Shown here: positions 5,833 through 15,700 of the stretch, in pieces
Position numbering within the stretch: the stretch's first letter is position 1
How the letters are laid out: every line of letters starts with the position of its first letter
Assembly (NCBI GenBank): GCA_014380255.1
Contig: JACMKG010000146.1
Span: 1-24,378 of the forward strand
Length of the DNA: 24,378 bases
Source of the DNA: Prolixibacteraceae bacterium
GTDB lineage: Bacteria; Bacteroidota; Bacteroidia; Bacteroidales; Prolixibacteraceae
Reading direction: 5' to 3'
Made by a program: the position numbers and the translations under genes
Notes under the pieces: generated by a model
Seen by the model: the letters and a program-made list of their open reading frames with translations, nothing else
Told to the model about the DNA's origin: nothing
Databases searched by the model: none

Positions 5833-5958
5833 GATTTACTATTAGACGATTTACTATTTACAATTTCTTTCAGGATTGGTGGGTTAAATGGTTGTTAGTT
5901 AATTATCATAGTTGTTCATTGCTGAAATAGTAAATAGTAAATCGTCTAATAGTAAATC
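5833..5958. repeat. Inverted repeat (palindromic intergenic element, copy 2)
   Basis: The left arm 5833-5861 and right arm 5930-5958 are perfect reverse complements over 29 bases, and the pairing continues after one mismatch for five more (5862-5867 with 5924-5929). Each arm itself has an internal near-repeat (GATTTACTATT and GATTTACTATTT). The arms are nearly the same sequence as those at 36-63 and 147-174. The spacer carries degraded GGTT-type octamers. It lies between two divergent promoters. Confidence 0.85.
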
Positions 5959-6043
5959 CTTTTCGACCTATCAACCAACTTATTCTGATATTTTGGGATA
6001 ATAAATAAATTAATTCATCCTGTCAGCCTTATTAAATAATGGT

Positions 6044-6051
6044 TATTTTTG
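6044..6051 (+). promoter_or_regulatory. -7 element upstream of korAB
   Basis: TATTTTTG is an exact TAnnTTTG, 120 bases upstream of the korA ATG. A second, imperfect candidate TACTTTCG is at 6106-6113, nearer the gene. Neither has an obvious -33 TTTG. The leader would be about 113 nt from the first or about 50 nt from the second. Confidence 0.4.
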
Positions 6052-6170
6052 ACCCTATAAAAAAGAATGAAGAGGTGGATGATCGTGTTGAAAATTACAA
6101 TTTATTACTTTCGAAGCCGTTTCAGTGATAAATCATAATTTAAACTGACAGATTAAAAACAATATATCGA

Positions 6171-8009
6171 ATGAAAGACGCAAAGGTAATAGAACTCGAA
6201 GAGGTAGCCATTCGGTTTTCCGGAGACTCGGGTGATGGCATGCAGCTTACAGGTACCTTATTTTCGGATACTTCTGCACTTTTGGGAAATGATATCTCAA
6301 CCTTTCCTGATTATCCATCCGAAATCAGGGCACCCCAAGGGACAGTAGGAGGAGTATCAGGATTCCAGGTACAGTTCGGCAAAAAGAAGATTACAACTCC
6401 CGGCGATCTGGCACATGTGCTCGTAGCCATGAACCCGGCAGCGGTTAAAGCAAATGCTGCTTTCATGAACCCAGGAGGAATGATCATCTTTGATGTGGAC
6501 ATGTTTGGCGAAAAACACCTGGAGAAAGCCCAGTTCAAGACCAATAATCCGTTTGCAGAATTAAAGCTGGAGGATTATGATTTAATCCCTGTGCCAATCA
6601 CCAGCCTTACCAGGGAAAGTTTAAAAGATCTGGAACTGGACAACAAGAGCGTTCTTCGTTGTAAAAATATGTTTGCCCTTGGATTGATATGCTGGATGTT
6701 TGACCGCCCGCTGGATTACATCGAGAAGTTCATCAATTCCAAATTTGGGAAAAAACCTTTAGTAGCAAAGGCTAACCTGTTGGTGTTGCATACCGGTTAT
6801 AACTACGGTATGAATATGGGACACTCAACACCTCAATATATCGTACATCCTGCCCCTATTGAAAAGGGCGTGTACAGGAATATCAATGGAAACAATGCCA
6901 CAGCATGGGGTTTTATTGCCGCTGCCGAAAAAGCAGGTCTTGAATTGTTCCTGGGCTCCTATCCTATTACTCCGGCCACTGACATCTTACAGGCTTTGGC
7001 CGAAAGAAAAGACCTTGGAGTGAAGAGTTTCCAGGCGGAAGATGAGATTGCAGGAATCTGTACCTCTATCGGCGCTGCTTTTGCAGGTAGGCTGGCAATT
7101 ACGTCTACTTCAGGACCAGGTTTTGCTTTAAAATCAGAAGCGCTGGGTCTTTCGGTGATGGCTGAATTACCATTAGTTGTTGTAAATGTACAGCGTGGAG
7201 GTCCATCTACGGGTCTTCCAACCAAAACGGAGCAGTCCGACCTTCTGCAGACCCTTTACGGCCGCAATGGTGAAAGCCCGCTGGTAGTGCTTGCTGCAAG
7301 TACTCCTTCCGATTGTTTCTATTACGCATACCTGTCGGCCAAGATTGCATTGGAACGTATGGTGCCCGTAGTACTTCTTACTGATGGATTCCTTGGCAAC
7401 GGAAGTGAGCCATGGCGTGTTCCTTCAATGGATGAACTGCCTCCTATCACTCCCAGAAAGGCTACCAACCCTGAATTGTTCAAACCCTATAACCGTGACC
7501 CGGAAACGCTGGCACGCGATTGGGCGATTCCAGGCATGGAAGGTTTCGAACACCGCCTGGGTGGATTGGAGAAAAATGCTGCCGGAGCTGTAAGCCATGA
7601 TCCGGAAGTTCACCACAAAAACAGTGAAATAAGGGCTGCCAAGGTAGAAAAGGTAGTTGACATGATCCCTGAACTGGTAGTAGACGGCGAATCCGAAGGC
7701 GACCTTTTAGTAGTTGGCTGGGGCGGTACATTCGGGCACATGATCAGCTCTGTCAGAGCCATGCAGGAAAAAGGCAAGAAAGTAAGCCTTGCCCATTTCA
7801 ACTACATCAAGCCATTGCCTAAGAATACGGCAGAAGTATTTAGCAGGTTTAAGAAGATTGTGGTCTGTGAGCTTAACCTTGGACAGTTTGCAAGCTACCT
7901 GCGCGATAAACACCCCCAGTTTACCTATTACCAGGTAAACAAGATGAAAGGATTGCCTTTCTCGGTACACGAATTAGTAGAAAACTTTGATAAATTACTG
8001 GAGGCCTGA
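6171..8009 (+). CDS. korA: 2-oxoacid:ferredoxin oxidoreductase, fused gamma-alpha subunit (2-oxoglutarate type)
   Basis: A 612-residue subunit of a two-subunit 2-oxoacid:ferredoxin oxidoreductase, most likely 2-oxoglutarate synthase/KGOR, which converts 2-oxoglutarate + CoA to succinyl-CoA with reduction of ferredoxin, or runs in reverse. The N-terminal gamma domain (about 10-195) opens with VAIRFSGDSGDGMQLTG. The alpha (pyrimidine-binding) domain follows from about 232 (NATAWGFIAAAEKAG, LGSYPITPATDILQ, TSTSGPGFALKSEA, QRGGPSTGLPTKTEQSD). The C-terminal domain (about 510-612) holds VVGWGGTFGHM. The order gamma-alpha and the length match KorA. It is followed 2 bp later by korB. A related 2-oxoacid specificity cannot be excluded. 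Confidence 0.92.
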   Translation: MKDAKVIELEEVAIRFSGDSGDGMQLTGTLFSDTSALLGNDISTFPDYPSEIRAPQGTVGGVSGFQVQFGKKKITTPGDLAHVLVAMNPAAVKANAAFMNPGGMIIFDVDMFGEKHLEKAQFKTNNPFAELKLEDYDLIPVPITSLTRESLKDLELDNKSVLRCKNMFALGLICWMFDRPLDYIEKFINSKFGKKPLVAKANLLVLHTGYNYGMNMGHSTPQYIVHPAPIEKGVYRNINGNNATAWGFIAAAEKAGLELFLGSYPITPATDILQALAERKDLGVKSFQAEDEIAGICTSIGAAFAGRLAITSTSGPGFALKSEALGLSVMAELPLVVVNVQRGGPSTGLPTKTEQSDLLQTLYGRNGESPLVVLAASTPSDCFYYAYLSAKIALERMVPVVLLTDGFLGNGSEPWRVPSMDELPPITPRKATNPELFKPYNRDPETLARDWAIPGMEGFEHRLGGLEKNAAGAVSHDPEVHHKNSEIRAAKVEKVVDMIPELVVDGESEGDLLVVGWGGTFGHMISSVRAMQEKGKKVSLAHFNYIKPLPKNTAEVFSRFKKIVVCELNLGQFASYLRDKHPQFTYYQVNKMKGLPFSVHELVENFDKLLEA

Positions 8010-8011
8010 TC

Positions 8012-9076
8012 ATGACAAAATTTAATTATACTGCCAAAGATTTCAAAAGTGCTGCTGAAGTTCGCTGGTGCCCCGGTTGTGGAGACTACGCCATCATGAA
8101 CGCAGTGCAAAAGACCATGGCCGATATGGATATTCCACACAAAGACTTTGCGGTGATCTCTGGTATCGGCTGCTCCTCACGTTTCCCTTATTACATGAGC
8201 ACGTATGGTTTTCATACGATCCATGGGCGTGCTACAGCCATTGCCTCGGGTGTTAAGTCAGCTAATCCTGATTTAACGGTATGGGTCATAACAGGAGACG
8301 GAGACTCGCTGGCTATCGGTGGAAACCACTTTATTCACCTGGTAAGGCGTAACATCAACCTGAACGTTATTCTCTTCAACAACAAGATATATGGTCTTAC
8401 CAAAGGACAGTATTCGCCTACCTCAGACAGAGGAGTGATTACCAAGACTTCTCCTTTCGGAACCATTGAAGACTCATTTGTTCCTGGCCAGCTGGTAATT
8501 GGCTCACGCGGTACTTTCTTTGCTCGTGCTGTTGACAATAACATCAAACATACACAGGAAGTATTGGCCGATGCTGCACAGCACGAAGGAACCTCTGTGG
8601 TTGAAGTGCTTCAGAACTGCGTGATCTTCAACGATGGCATCCATGACCAGATTGCCGATCCGAAGTTCCGCGCCGAGCGTCAGATCTTCCTCAAAAAAGG
8701 TCAGCCAATGATTTTCGGAGAGAATGAAGACAAAGGCCTTGTGCAGGAAAACGGCAAGCTGAAAGTGGTAAAGATTGGCGAAAACGGCATTACCCGTGAA
8801 GATATCCTTGTGCATAACCCTTCGGAAGACAACCTGGGATTGCAGGTTGCGCTGATCAACATGTCTCTTCCTGAATTTCCGATAGCTATGGGTGTGATCC
8901 GTGGTGTTGAAGCCCCGGTATATGACCAGGAGATGACCAAGCAGATTCAAAACGTTCAGGAGAAAAGAAAAATTACTTCTATGGACCAACTGCTTCGTTC
9001 GGGTAATACCTGGACCGTGGATGGCGAACATTGCAATGAACCGGTTAAGTTTTTTGACAACAAGTGCTTCGGGTAA
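8012..9076 (+). CDS. korB: 2-oxoacid:ferredoxin oxidoreductase, beta subunit (2-oxoglutarate type)
   Basis: The 354-residue thiamine-diphosphate-binding subunit, partner of KorA. It starts MTKFNYTAKDFKS and has the iron-sulfur and TPP signatures: Cys20 and Cys23 in WCPGCGDYA, a third Cys in SGIGCSSRFP, the TPP/magnesium motif GDGDSLAIGGNHF followed by NLNVILFNNKIYGLTKGQ, and a fourth likely cluster Cys in LQNCVIFNDG. The length is usual for KorB with a short C-terminal extension. Translation is probably coupled: the stop of korA is 2 bp upstream and GGAGG (8000-8004) inside korA sits 7 bases before the ATG, a strong ribosome-binding site for this phylum. No ferredoxin-like delta subunit follows; external ferredoxin is inferred as acceptor. 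Confidence 0.92.
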   Translation: MTKFNYTAKDFKSAAEVRWCPGCGDYAIMNAVQKTMADMDIPHKDFAVISGIGCSSRFPYYMSTYGFHTIHGRATAIASGVKSANPDLTVWVITGDGDSLAIGGNHFIHLVRRNINLNVILFNNKIYGLTKGQYSPTSDRGVITKTSPFGTIEDSFVPGQLVIGSRGTFFARAVDNNIKHTQEVLADAAQHEGTSVVEVLQNCVIFNDGIHDQIADPKFRAERQIFLKKGQPMIFGENEDKGLVQENGKLKVVKIGENGITREDILVHNPSEDNLGLQVALINMSLPEFPIAMGVIRGVEAPVYDQEMTKQIQNVQEKRKITSMDQLLRSGNTWTVDGEHCNEPVKFFDNKCFG

Positions 9077-9121
9077 GTATTGCGATGCTGCGATGAAATG
9101 CATATTCTGGCTACCGACAAT

Positions 9122-9180
9122 TAGCTACTGCCTGAAAGCAAATATAGCTACTGGTTGGCAGAAAATAGCCAGAAGCTAGG
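9122..9180. other. Degenerate repeats in the gap after korB
   Basis: The 439-base stretch 9077-9515 has no gene. TAGCTACTG occurs at 9122-9130 and 9145-9153, followed by AGCCAGAAGCTAGG (9167-9180), which looks like a worn intergenic minisatellite. The rest of the gap holds the terminator at 9253-9289 and AT-rich DNA with imperfect -7 matches (TACATTTA at 9442 and AACATTTG at 9462) before the regulator gene. Confidence 0.4.
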
Positions 9181-9252
9181 CCTATAGATGTCAAAAGCGT
9201 CTTACTATCCATATCACAACAATATTTGGTTGATGAACTTCTAAAATACAAT

Positions 9253-9289
9253 AAAGGCGGGGGATCCTGAAAGGGATTTCCCGCTTTTT
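9253..9289 (+). terminator. Rho-independent terminator of korAB
   Basis: AAAGGCGGG (9254-9262) pairs with CCCGCTTTT (9280-9288) with one bulged G, and the inner GATCC/GGGAT bases extend the stem. A run of five T (9285-9289) follows. It lies 177 bases after korB with no gene between, so it plausibly ends the korAB transcript. Confidence 0.75.
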
Positions 9290-9515
9290 AATTCTTCCAA
9301 CCACAATTTCCATTTCTGATTTCATCATACCCTGTAACAGAACGGAGTCCCGACCACCCTTCCAGAAAACGAAACACTATCTTCAAATTGAAATGCACTG
9401 CCTCCAATTTAGGGAAAAGGCAATAATATCCCAAAAAATCGTACATTTAGAACCGATTCCGAACATTTGTAGGCGGGGAATGTTTAATGATTGAATGATT
9501 ATGCGAGGGATATTG

Positions 9516-12437
9516 ATGTATATAAACATAAAACTTAATTGCTTTTTTATTTTCCTGTTTTTGTTTATGTCGGCTGTTTCATCAGCTGATATAATCAATA
9601 TCGGGGTTCCGTATATCCACAACTATTTAAAAAAAGAATACAAGGCCGGAACCCAGAACTGGTCGATTTCCCAAGACCAGAAAGGTTTTTTGTATTTCGG
9701 CAACAATGAAGGACTGCTGGTTTTTGACGGGGTCAACTGGCAATTGCACCGTATGCCCAATTTATCGATTGTAAGGTCGTTGTTCATTGCCAAAGATGGG
9801 CAGATATACGTGGGGGCCTACAATGATCTGGGAAAAATGGTGACCAGCAAAAGCGGAAAAATGGAATTCCAGTCCTTAAGAAAATACCTTCCTGCTGATT
9901 TTCTCAATTTCGACGACATCTGGAACATTACCCCCTTTGAAGATCAGGTGGTATACCAATCCTACAATTGTGCCTTCCTGTTCAAAAATGATTCAACTGT
10001 TTCAATAATAAAAGCTCCCGTGAGGTTTCAGAATTCCTTCCAGGTCAATGGACGGTTATATTTCAATGACATTGAAAAAGGGATGATGGAATTTTCCAAC
10101 CATTCCTTAAAGCCATTGAGCAATTGTGAAGCGATCAAAGGGGAAGAAATATGGTCGATCCTGCCTTTTAACGATGGCAATGATTTAATGATTTGCACCT
10201 TAAATAAGGGAATTTACATCTACCATTCCAACGAACTGAAGGAGTGGAAGGTTCCTGTCAATAGCCTTTTTAAGCAAAAGCAGATTTTCAGTGCAACCAT
10301 TATTCAGGATAAGTATTATGCCATTGGGACCATCCAGGATGGAGTTATAGTCATTGATGAACTAGGAAACATTATTCAGCAAGTAAACCGACAGAAGGGA
10401 CTTCAAAACAATACCATTCTAAAAACCTTCTGTGACCAAACAGGCAATCTTTGGCTGGGGCTTGACAATGGAATTGACTATGTGAACTTCAATTCACCCA
10501 TCACCTTTCTTCAGGAGGCCGATGGAATCGGGGCAGGCTATACTTCCATCATTCACCATGGGAAAATTTACCTTGGAACCAACCAGGGACTATTTGTCAA
10601 AGATTGGAATGAATCCAATAAAAACAATGAATTCAGGCTCATTGCAGGTACCAACGGACAGGTTTGGTATCTAGGGGTTCATGATAATGTACTCATCTGC
10701 GGGCACAACAAGGGCACCTTTGTTATTTCAGGAGAAACAGCCAGCCAGATCAGTAAAATTCCGGGGGCATGGAAGTTTCATACTCTTAAACGTTTTCCCG
10801 ATTATATGATCGGTGGAACATACAGCGGTCTTTCCTTGTATAAAAAAGAAGGCGGAAGCTGGGTTAGCCAAGGAAAAATCAAAGGCTTTGATGAGTCTTT
10901 TCGCGTTTTTGAGGAAGATGAAAATGGAGATTTGTGGATGAGCCATGGTTTCAAGGGAATTTACAAGATCCACATCGGGAACAATTTAGACAGTATCCCT
11001 TCTTTTCAATTTTACCTTTCCAAGGATGGCTTACCCACCAATTACAACTTGAATGTATTTAAAATCAAGGGAAAGGTAGTAGTAACCTCTAAAGTAGGCA
11101 TTTACGAATACAATTCGAAAACTGATAAGTTTGAGCCTTCGACCTATTTTAACCAGTTGTTAAGTCCGTTAAAAGATATCTCTTTTCTGAAAGAAGATCC
11201 GCTGGGAAATATCTGGTATATTGCATTGAACCTGGCAAAAAAATCTACTGGGGTTTTCCGTATCCAGAAGGATATGACTTACAAACAGGAGAGTGCTCCT
11301 TTTGCAATGCTCACAGGGCACTTTATCAGCGGATTTGAATCGATCTATTTCTATTCTGAAGATCACATCATCTTTGGCACTGAAGAGGGATTTGCGCATT
11401 ATTCACCTCTTATCAACTATGTGAACAATAAAGAATTCTCGGTCTATATCAACCGGGCAACCGCATTGCACCTTGACAGCACCTTCTTTTACGGTATGAC
11501 TGCCAACGAAAACATTAAAGATCATTCAACGCTTAGTTTCCCCTATAAAGACAATTCTTTTCGCTTCTCCTACACTTCCCCCTCCTTTGAAAACCTGGAG
11601 AATATCGAATATAGCTTTAAGCTTTCAGGATCGGGTAATAAGTTTTCGGAATGGAGCAGTACTCCTTTTACTGAATATGCCAATCTGCCTTCAGGAGAAT
11701 ATACTTTCATTGTAAAAGCTCGCAACCAGATGGGCATTGAGAGCCAGCCCGACAGCCTGACATTCAGAATAAGACCTCCATGGTATAAAACCGTTTATGC
11801 CTATTTAATTTACACCCTAATAGTTTGCTTGTTGTTTTTACTGGCCATATGGGTAATTATTAAACGGATTGAAATATCGAAGCGAAAAGAACGGCTGAAA
11901 CATTTGCGTTCATTTCGTCAAAAAGAACAGGATTTTATCACCCAGGCATTGATCTCGGAGAAAAAGATCATCAATTTGAAAAATGAAAAGCTCAGGATTG
12001 AGATGATCCACCGGGATAAGGAACTTGCCAATCAAACCATGGACCTGATTGTAAAAAATAAATTCCTGGTAAAGATCAAGGAGGATTTGGAGAAACTTAA
12101 GCAATCGAGTCAGGATGAATCTCAGAAAGTTAAAATATCAACATTGATTGGTAAGATTGACAAAGATCTTGATCAAAAAAAGCAATGGGAAGTATTTGAA
12201 ACAGCTTTTGATGAGGTTCACGAAGACTTCTTAACTCGCCTAAAGGCTCAATACACTAATTTAACACCAAAGGAACTTCGTCTTTGTGCTTACCTGCGTA
12301 TGAATATTTCGACCAAGGAAATTGCCCCCTTGATGAACATTTCTGTTCGTGGAGTGGAGATCTGCAGGTATCGGGTACGCAAGAAACTTAACATTGACCG
12401 GGATCAGAACCTCACCAGCCTGATAATAAATTTATAG
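9516..12437 (+). CDS. Membrane-spanning PUL regulator: propeller sensor, Y_Y_Y domain and LuxR-type HTH
   Basis: A one-component transmembrane regulator of about 973 residues. An N-terminal signal (MYINIKLNCFFIFLFLF...) leads to a periplasmic two-component-regulator propeller with Reg_prop-like repeats (WSISQDQKGFLYFGNNEGL, CDQTGNLWLGLDNGIDYV, EDENGDLWMSHGFKGIY, KEDPLGNIWYIAL). A Y_Y_Y domain follows (about 682-750), then one membrane helix (about 760-782), a cytoplasmic coiled coil and a C-terminal LuxR/GerE HTH (about 916-973; LTPKELRLCAYLRMNISTKE). There is no kinase or receiver domain, so it differs from hybrid two-component PUL sensors. I chose ATG 9516, preceded by GAGGG six bases upstream; ATG at 9495 or 9501 is possible. 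It lies 270 bp upstream of susC and most likely controls that locus in response to an oligosaccharide. Confidence 0.88.
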   Translation: MYINIKLNCFFIFLFLFMSAVSSADIINIGVPYIHNYLKKEYKAGTQNWSISQDQKGFLYFGNNEGLLVFDGVNWQLHRMPNLSIVRSLFIAKDGQIYVGAYNDLGKMVTSKSGKMEFQSLRKYLPADFLNFDDIWNITPFEDQVVYQSYNCAFLFKNDSTVSIIKAPVRFQNSFQVNGRLYFNDIEKGMMEFSNHSLKPLSNCEAIKGEEIWSILPFNDGNDLMICTLNKGIYIYHSNELKEWKVPVNSLFKQKQIFSATIIQDKYYAIGTIQDGVIVIDELGNIIQQVNRQKGLQNNTILKTFCDQTGNLWLGLDNGIDYVNFNSPITFLQEADGIGAGYTSIIHHGKIYLGTNQGLFVKDWNESNKNNEFRLIAGTNGQVWYLGVHDNVLICGHNKGTFVISGETASQISKIPGAWKFHTLKRFPDYMIGGTYSGLSLYKKEGGSWVSQGKIKGFDESFRVFEEDENGDLWMSHGFKGIYKIHIGNNLDSIPSFQFYLSKDGLPTNYNLNVFKIKGKVVVTSKVGIYEYNSKTDKFEPSTYFNQLLSPLKDISFLKEDPLGNIWYIALNLAKKSTGVFRIQKDMTYKQESAPFAMLTGHFISGFESIYFYSEDHIIFGTEEGFAHYSPLINYVNNKEFSVYINRATALHLDSTFFYGMTANENIKDHSTLSFPYKDNSFRFSYTSPSFENLENIEYSFKLSGSGNKFSEWSSTPFTEYANLPSGEYTFIVKARNQMGIESQPDSLTFRIRPPWYKTVYAYLIYTLIVCLLFLLAIWVIIKRIEISKRKERLKHLRSFRQKEQDFITQALISEKKIINLKNEKLRIEMIHRDKELANQTMDLIVKNKFLVKIKEDLEKLKQSSQDESQKVKISTLIGKIDKDLDQKKQWEVFETAFDEVHEDFLTRLKAQYTNLTPKELRLCAYLRMNISTKEIAPLMNISVRGVEICRYRVRKKLNIDRDQNLTSLIINL

Positions 12438-12471
12438 GCGACGATCTAGCCTGTAGTATCGTGAAATATTA

Positions 12472-12530
12472 AGTGTGTGTATTCTAAATAATACTACTCA
12501 AACACACTACACCCCTCTTATACAGTGTAT
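12472..12530. promoter_or_regulatory. Cluster of inverted repeats upstream of susC (candidate operator)
   Basis: AGTGTGT (12472-12478) is the reverse complement of ACACACT (12502-12508), with an inner pair GTATT (12479-12483) and AATAC (12490-12494). Ten bases further on lies the perfect palindrome ATACAGTGTAT (12520-12530). All sit 50-150 bases upstream of the likely susC promoters, a suitable place for binding by the adjacent HTH regulator. Protein binding is inference. Confidence 0.35.
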
Positions 12531-12580
12531 TATATCTTATTCTGAGATAAATATGATGTAATGATATTTTGCCATTGATG

Positions 12581-12588
12581 TATTTTTG
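12581..12588 (+). promoter_or_regulatory. -7 element upstream of susC (distal candidate)
   Basis: TATTTTTG exactly matches TAnnTTTG. Transcription from here would leave a susC leader of about 110 nt. Confidence 0.35.
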
Positions 12589-12625
12589 AAGTACTCACAA
12601 ACCTACTTTAACAAGTTTATTAGAA

Positions 12626-12633
12626 TAGTTTTG
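12626..12633 (+). promoter_or_regulatory. -7 element upstream of susC (proximal candidate)
   Basis: TAGTTTTG exactly matches TAnnTTTG, 75 bases before the susC ATG, giving a leader of about 68 nt. A -33 TTTG at standard spacing is not evident, in line with a promoter that needs an activator. Confidence 0.45.
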
Positions 12634-12707
12634 TGCGATTAAATATTGATTTTACATCAATTTAATATTAATTCTTTTAGAAACCATTTCTAGAACTTAA
12701 TCTATTT

Positions 12708-15700
12708 ATGAAAAAAGCTGTTTTAATTCTTCTATTTTTTGCAAGCTCCTTTGCAGTATTTGCACAAGGGCTGCAAGTAAAAGGAATTGTGACATCATCT
12801 GATGATGGACAACCGATTCCCGGTGTGAGTATTGTTGTAAAAGGAACAACAAATGGTATTATTACCGACATGGGTGGTAATTACATATTAAACGTACCTG
12901 GCAATTCAACCCTTGTTTTCTCTTTTGTAGGGATGACCAAACAAGAAGTACCAGTTAACATGCGTCCTATAATCAATGTCGCGTTAGACCCCGAGCAAAC
13001 CGATATTGATGAAGTAATAGTTGTTGGTTACGGAACTCAGAAAAAGAGTGTAGTAACTGCGGCCATTAGCAGGGTTTCTGCAGAAGATCTGGTAAAGACT
13101 TCACCTACCCGTGTGGAAGATGCCCTTAAAGGCAAAGTTTCAGGGGTGCAGATCACTCAAAGTTCTGGTCAGCCAGGCTCGGATTCCAAAGTAAGGATTC
13201 GTGGTATTGGTACTGTGAACAACAGCGAGCCACTTTATATTGTGGATGGAATGCCCGTTGATGGTGGTATTGATTATTTGAATCCAGTGGATATTAAGTC
13301 TGTTGAGATTTTAAAAGATGCAGCCTCTTCAGCCATTTATGGTGCCCGTGCAGCCAATGGAGTAATACTTGTAACTACTAAAACTGGTACTGTCGGAAAG
13401 GTTTCCGTTAGCTACGATGTGTCTTATGGATTTCAGAACCCATGGAAGAAAAAATCGGTATTAAACGCTACCCAGTATATGACTGTAATGAATGAAGCAG
13501 CAATTAATGATGGTAATGCACCAAAATACTCTGCTGATCAAATCTCTGCTGCAGGCGTTGGAACTGATTGGCAGGATGAAACCTTTAATTACAATGCACC
13601 CGTACAAAGCCATCAGGTCAGTCTTAACGGAGGTACTGAAAAGGTAACTTATTTCTTATCGATGGGTTATTTTGACCAACAAGGTATTGTAGGTGGAGAT
13701 TTCGGAAAGTCGAACTTCAATCGCTGGAGTTTACGTTCAAACAATACATATAATATATTTGAAACTCCGGACAGAAAATTCCTTAATCAATTAAAGGCTG
13801 GTGTAAACATTGGTTATTCAAGAACCAAATCTTCAGGTATTGAAACGAACTCAGAATATGGATCAGTATTGGGAAGTGCTTTGGCTTTTGATCCAACAGT
13901 ACCAGTGTATGCCACTGACCCTGCCTCCGTTTTAGCCCTGCACCCTTATGCTGTTACTGATAAGTTTGGGAATGTATTTTCTACCCCTGCAGGTGGATTC
14001 CAGGAGATCGCAAATCCAGTTGCCATGTTAAATTCGCCTACTAAAGGCCAGGGAAATGCCGACAAATTTGTATCCACCATGTGGGGTGAATTAAGCATTT
14101 TCAATGGATTAAAATTCAAGACCAGTTATGGTGTAGACCTTGCTTTTTGGGGCAACGACGGATACACATTTCCCTACTTCCTTGCGACTCAAGGGAAAGA
14201 CGTAACCCAAAGTTCAGTGTATTCAAATATGCACCGGGGAATGACCTGGCAGGTGGAAAACATCTTAACCTATACAAAGACCATTGCCCAAAAGCATAAC
14301 CTGACCTTCTTGTTGGGACAATCGGCTAAAGAATATAAAGTTCGTGAGCTTTATGGAGATGATTATGACCTTTTGGAAACAGATCCCAATAAAGCCAACA
14401 TTGACTATGCGATTGCTGACCGGGAAGAAGAACGTGTAGGTGGTGGAACAGGAGGATTCTCTTCACTGACCTTGGCTTCTTATTTTGGACGTTTGGATTA
14501 TAACTTTGACGAGCGATACATCTTTCAGGCAACTGTGCGTCGTGATGGATCATCTAACTTTGGACCTACCAACAAATGGGGTATCTTCCCTTCTTTGTCA
14601 GTAGGCTGGAATGTTACCAATGAAAACTTCATGGAGAATCGTCCCAATTGGTTTACCAACTTTAAACTACGTGGTAGTTGGGGTAAAAACGGTAACGAAA
14701 GAATCGGTCAGTTCCGCTATACCAGTTTAATGAATGGAGGACAAAACTACTATTTCGGATCGGGAACTACTGCCACTATGCAATATGGAAGCAGCCCATC
14801 AAATATCTCCAATCCTAATGTAAAATGGGAAGAATCAGAACAACTTGACCTTGGTTTTGAATCATCCTTCTTTAGGAACACATTAACGATTGGATTTGAC
14901 TATTTCGAAAAAAATACCAATGGCATGTTAATGGATCAACCTATTCCTGCCTATGTAGGTAAAGGCGCACCAATTGCCAATGCAGGGGATATGAAAAACT
15001 GGGGATTGGAATTTGAAAGCAGTTACAAGATGAAAGTCCGTGATTTTTCATTCAGTATCAATGCCAATGCCTCTTACCTTCAGAACAAGCTAATTAAGCT
15101 TGGTAATGCAAGTGGGGAAGCGATTTACGAAAATGCTGGCGCTTCAGGTGTTGGCAGTTATGTAAAAGGAATGAATAATGAAGTTTATCCATTTTTCTAT
15201 GGCTTTAAAACCAATGGAATCATACAGAACCAGGCACAAGCCAATGAGTACAATACCAAATTTGGAGAGTCAGCCAAGCCAGGTGATGTAATCTTCCAGG
15301 ATATTGCTGGTGCATTGGATGCCAATGGAAATCCTATCGCTGATGGCAAAATTACAGATGCTGATAAAACCAAGATCGGTAAAGGTATGCCGGATTGGAC
15401 TTTTGGCCTTACGCTAAACACAGAATGGAAAGGCTTCGACTTGGTTGCCTTCTTCCAGGGTTCTTATGGCAATGATATTTTCGACTTCTCACAAAGAGGT
15501 GATATCACAGCCATGAACCGTCCATCATGGATTCTTGACCGATGGATTGGTGAAGGCACTTCAAATACGATCCCTAGAATGACGGCTGTTAACCCCAATC
15601 GTAACTGGCGTTCATCTGATCTTTATATTAAAGATGGTTCATATATTCGCCTTAAAACCCTACAATTTGGCTATACATTGCCAGCATCCATTACGAGAAA

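Noticed and set aside
6171..9076. Calling korAB a pyruvate:ferredoxin oxidoreductase
   Set aside because: The two-gene layout with a fused gamma-alpha subunit and a separate beta subunit lacking a ferredoxin domain fits the KorAB type better; single-chain PFOR is much longer. Specificity still cannot be proven from sequence.
8504..9103. A 199-codon open frame on the minus strand opposite korB
   Set aside because: It is antisense to a well-conserved enzyme gene in a frame without family resemblance; its length follows from the codon composition of korB.
9516..12437. Reading the regulator as a hybrid two-component system sensor
   Set aside because: Between the membrane helix and the HTH there is only a coiled coil of about 130 residues; no H-box, N-box, G-box or receiver Asp region can be seen.
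12438..12466. Possible terminator after the regulator gene (ACGAT/ATCGT)
   Set aside because: The stem is only 5 bp with a 12-base loop and no T-run follows.
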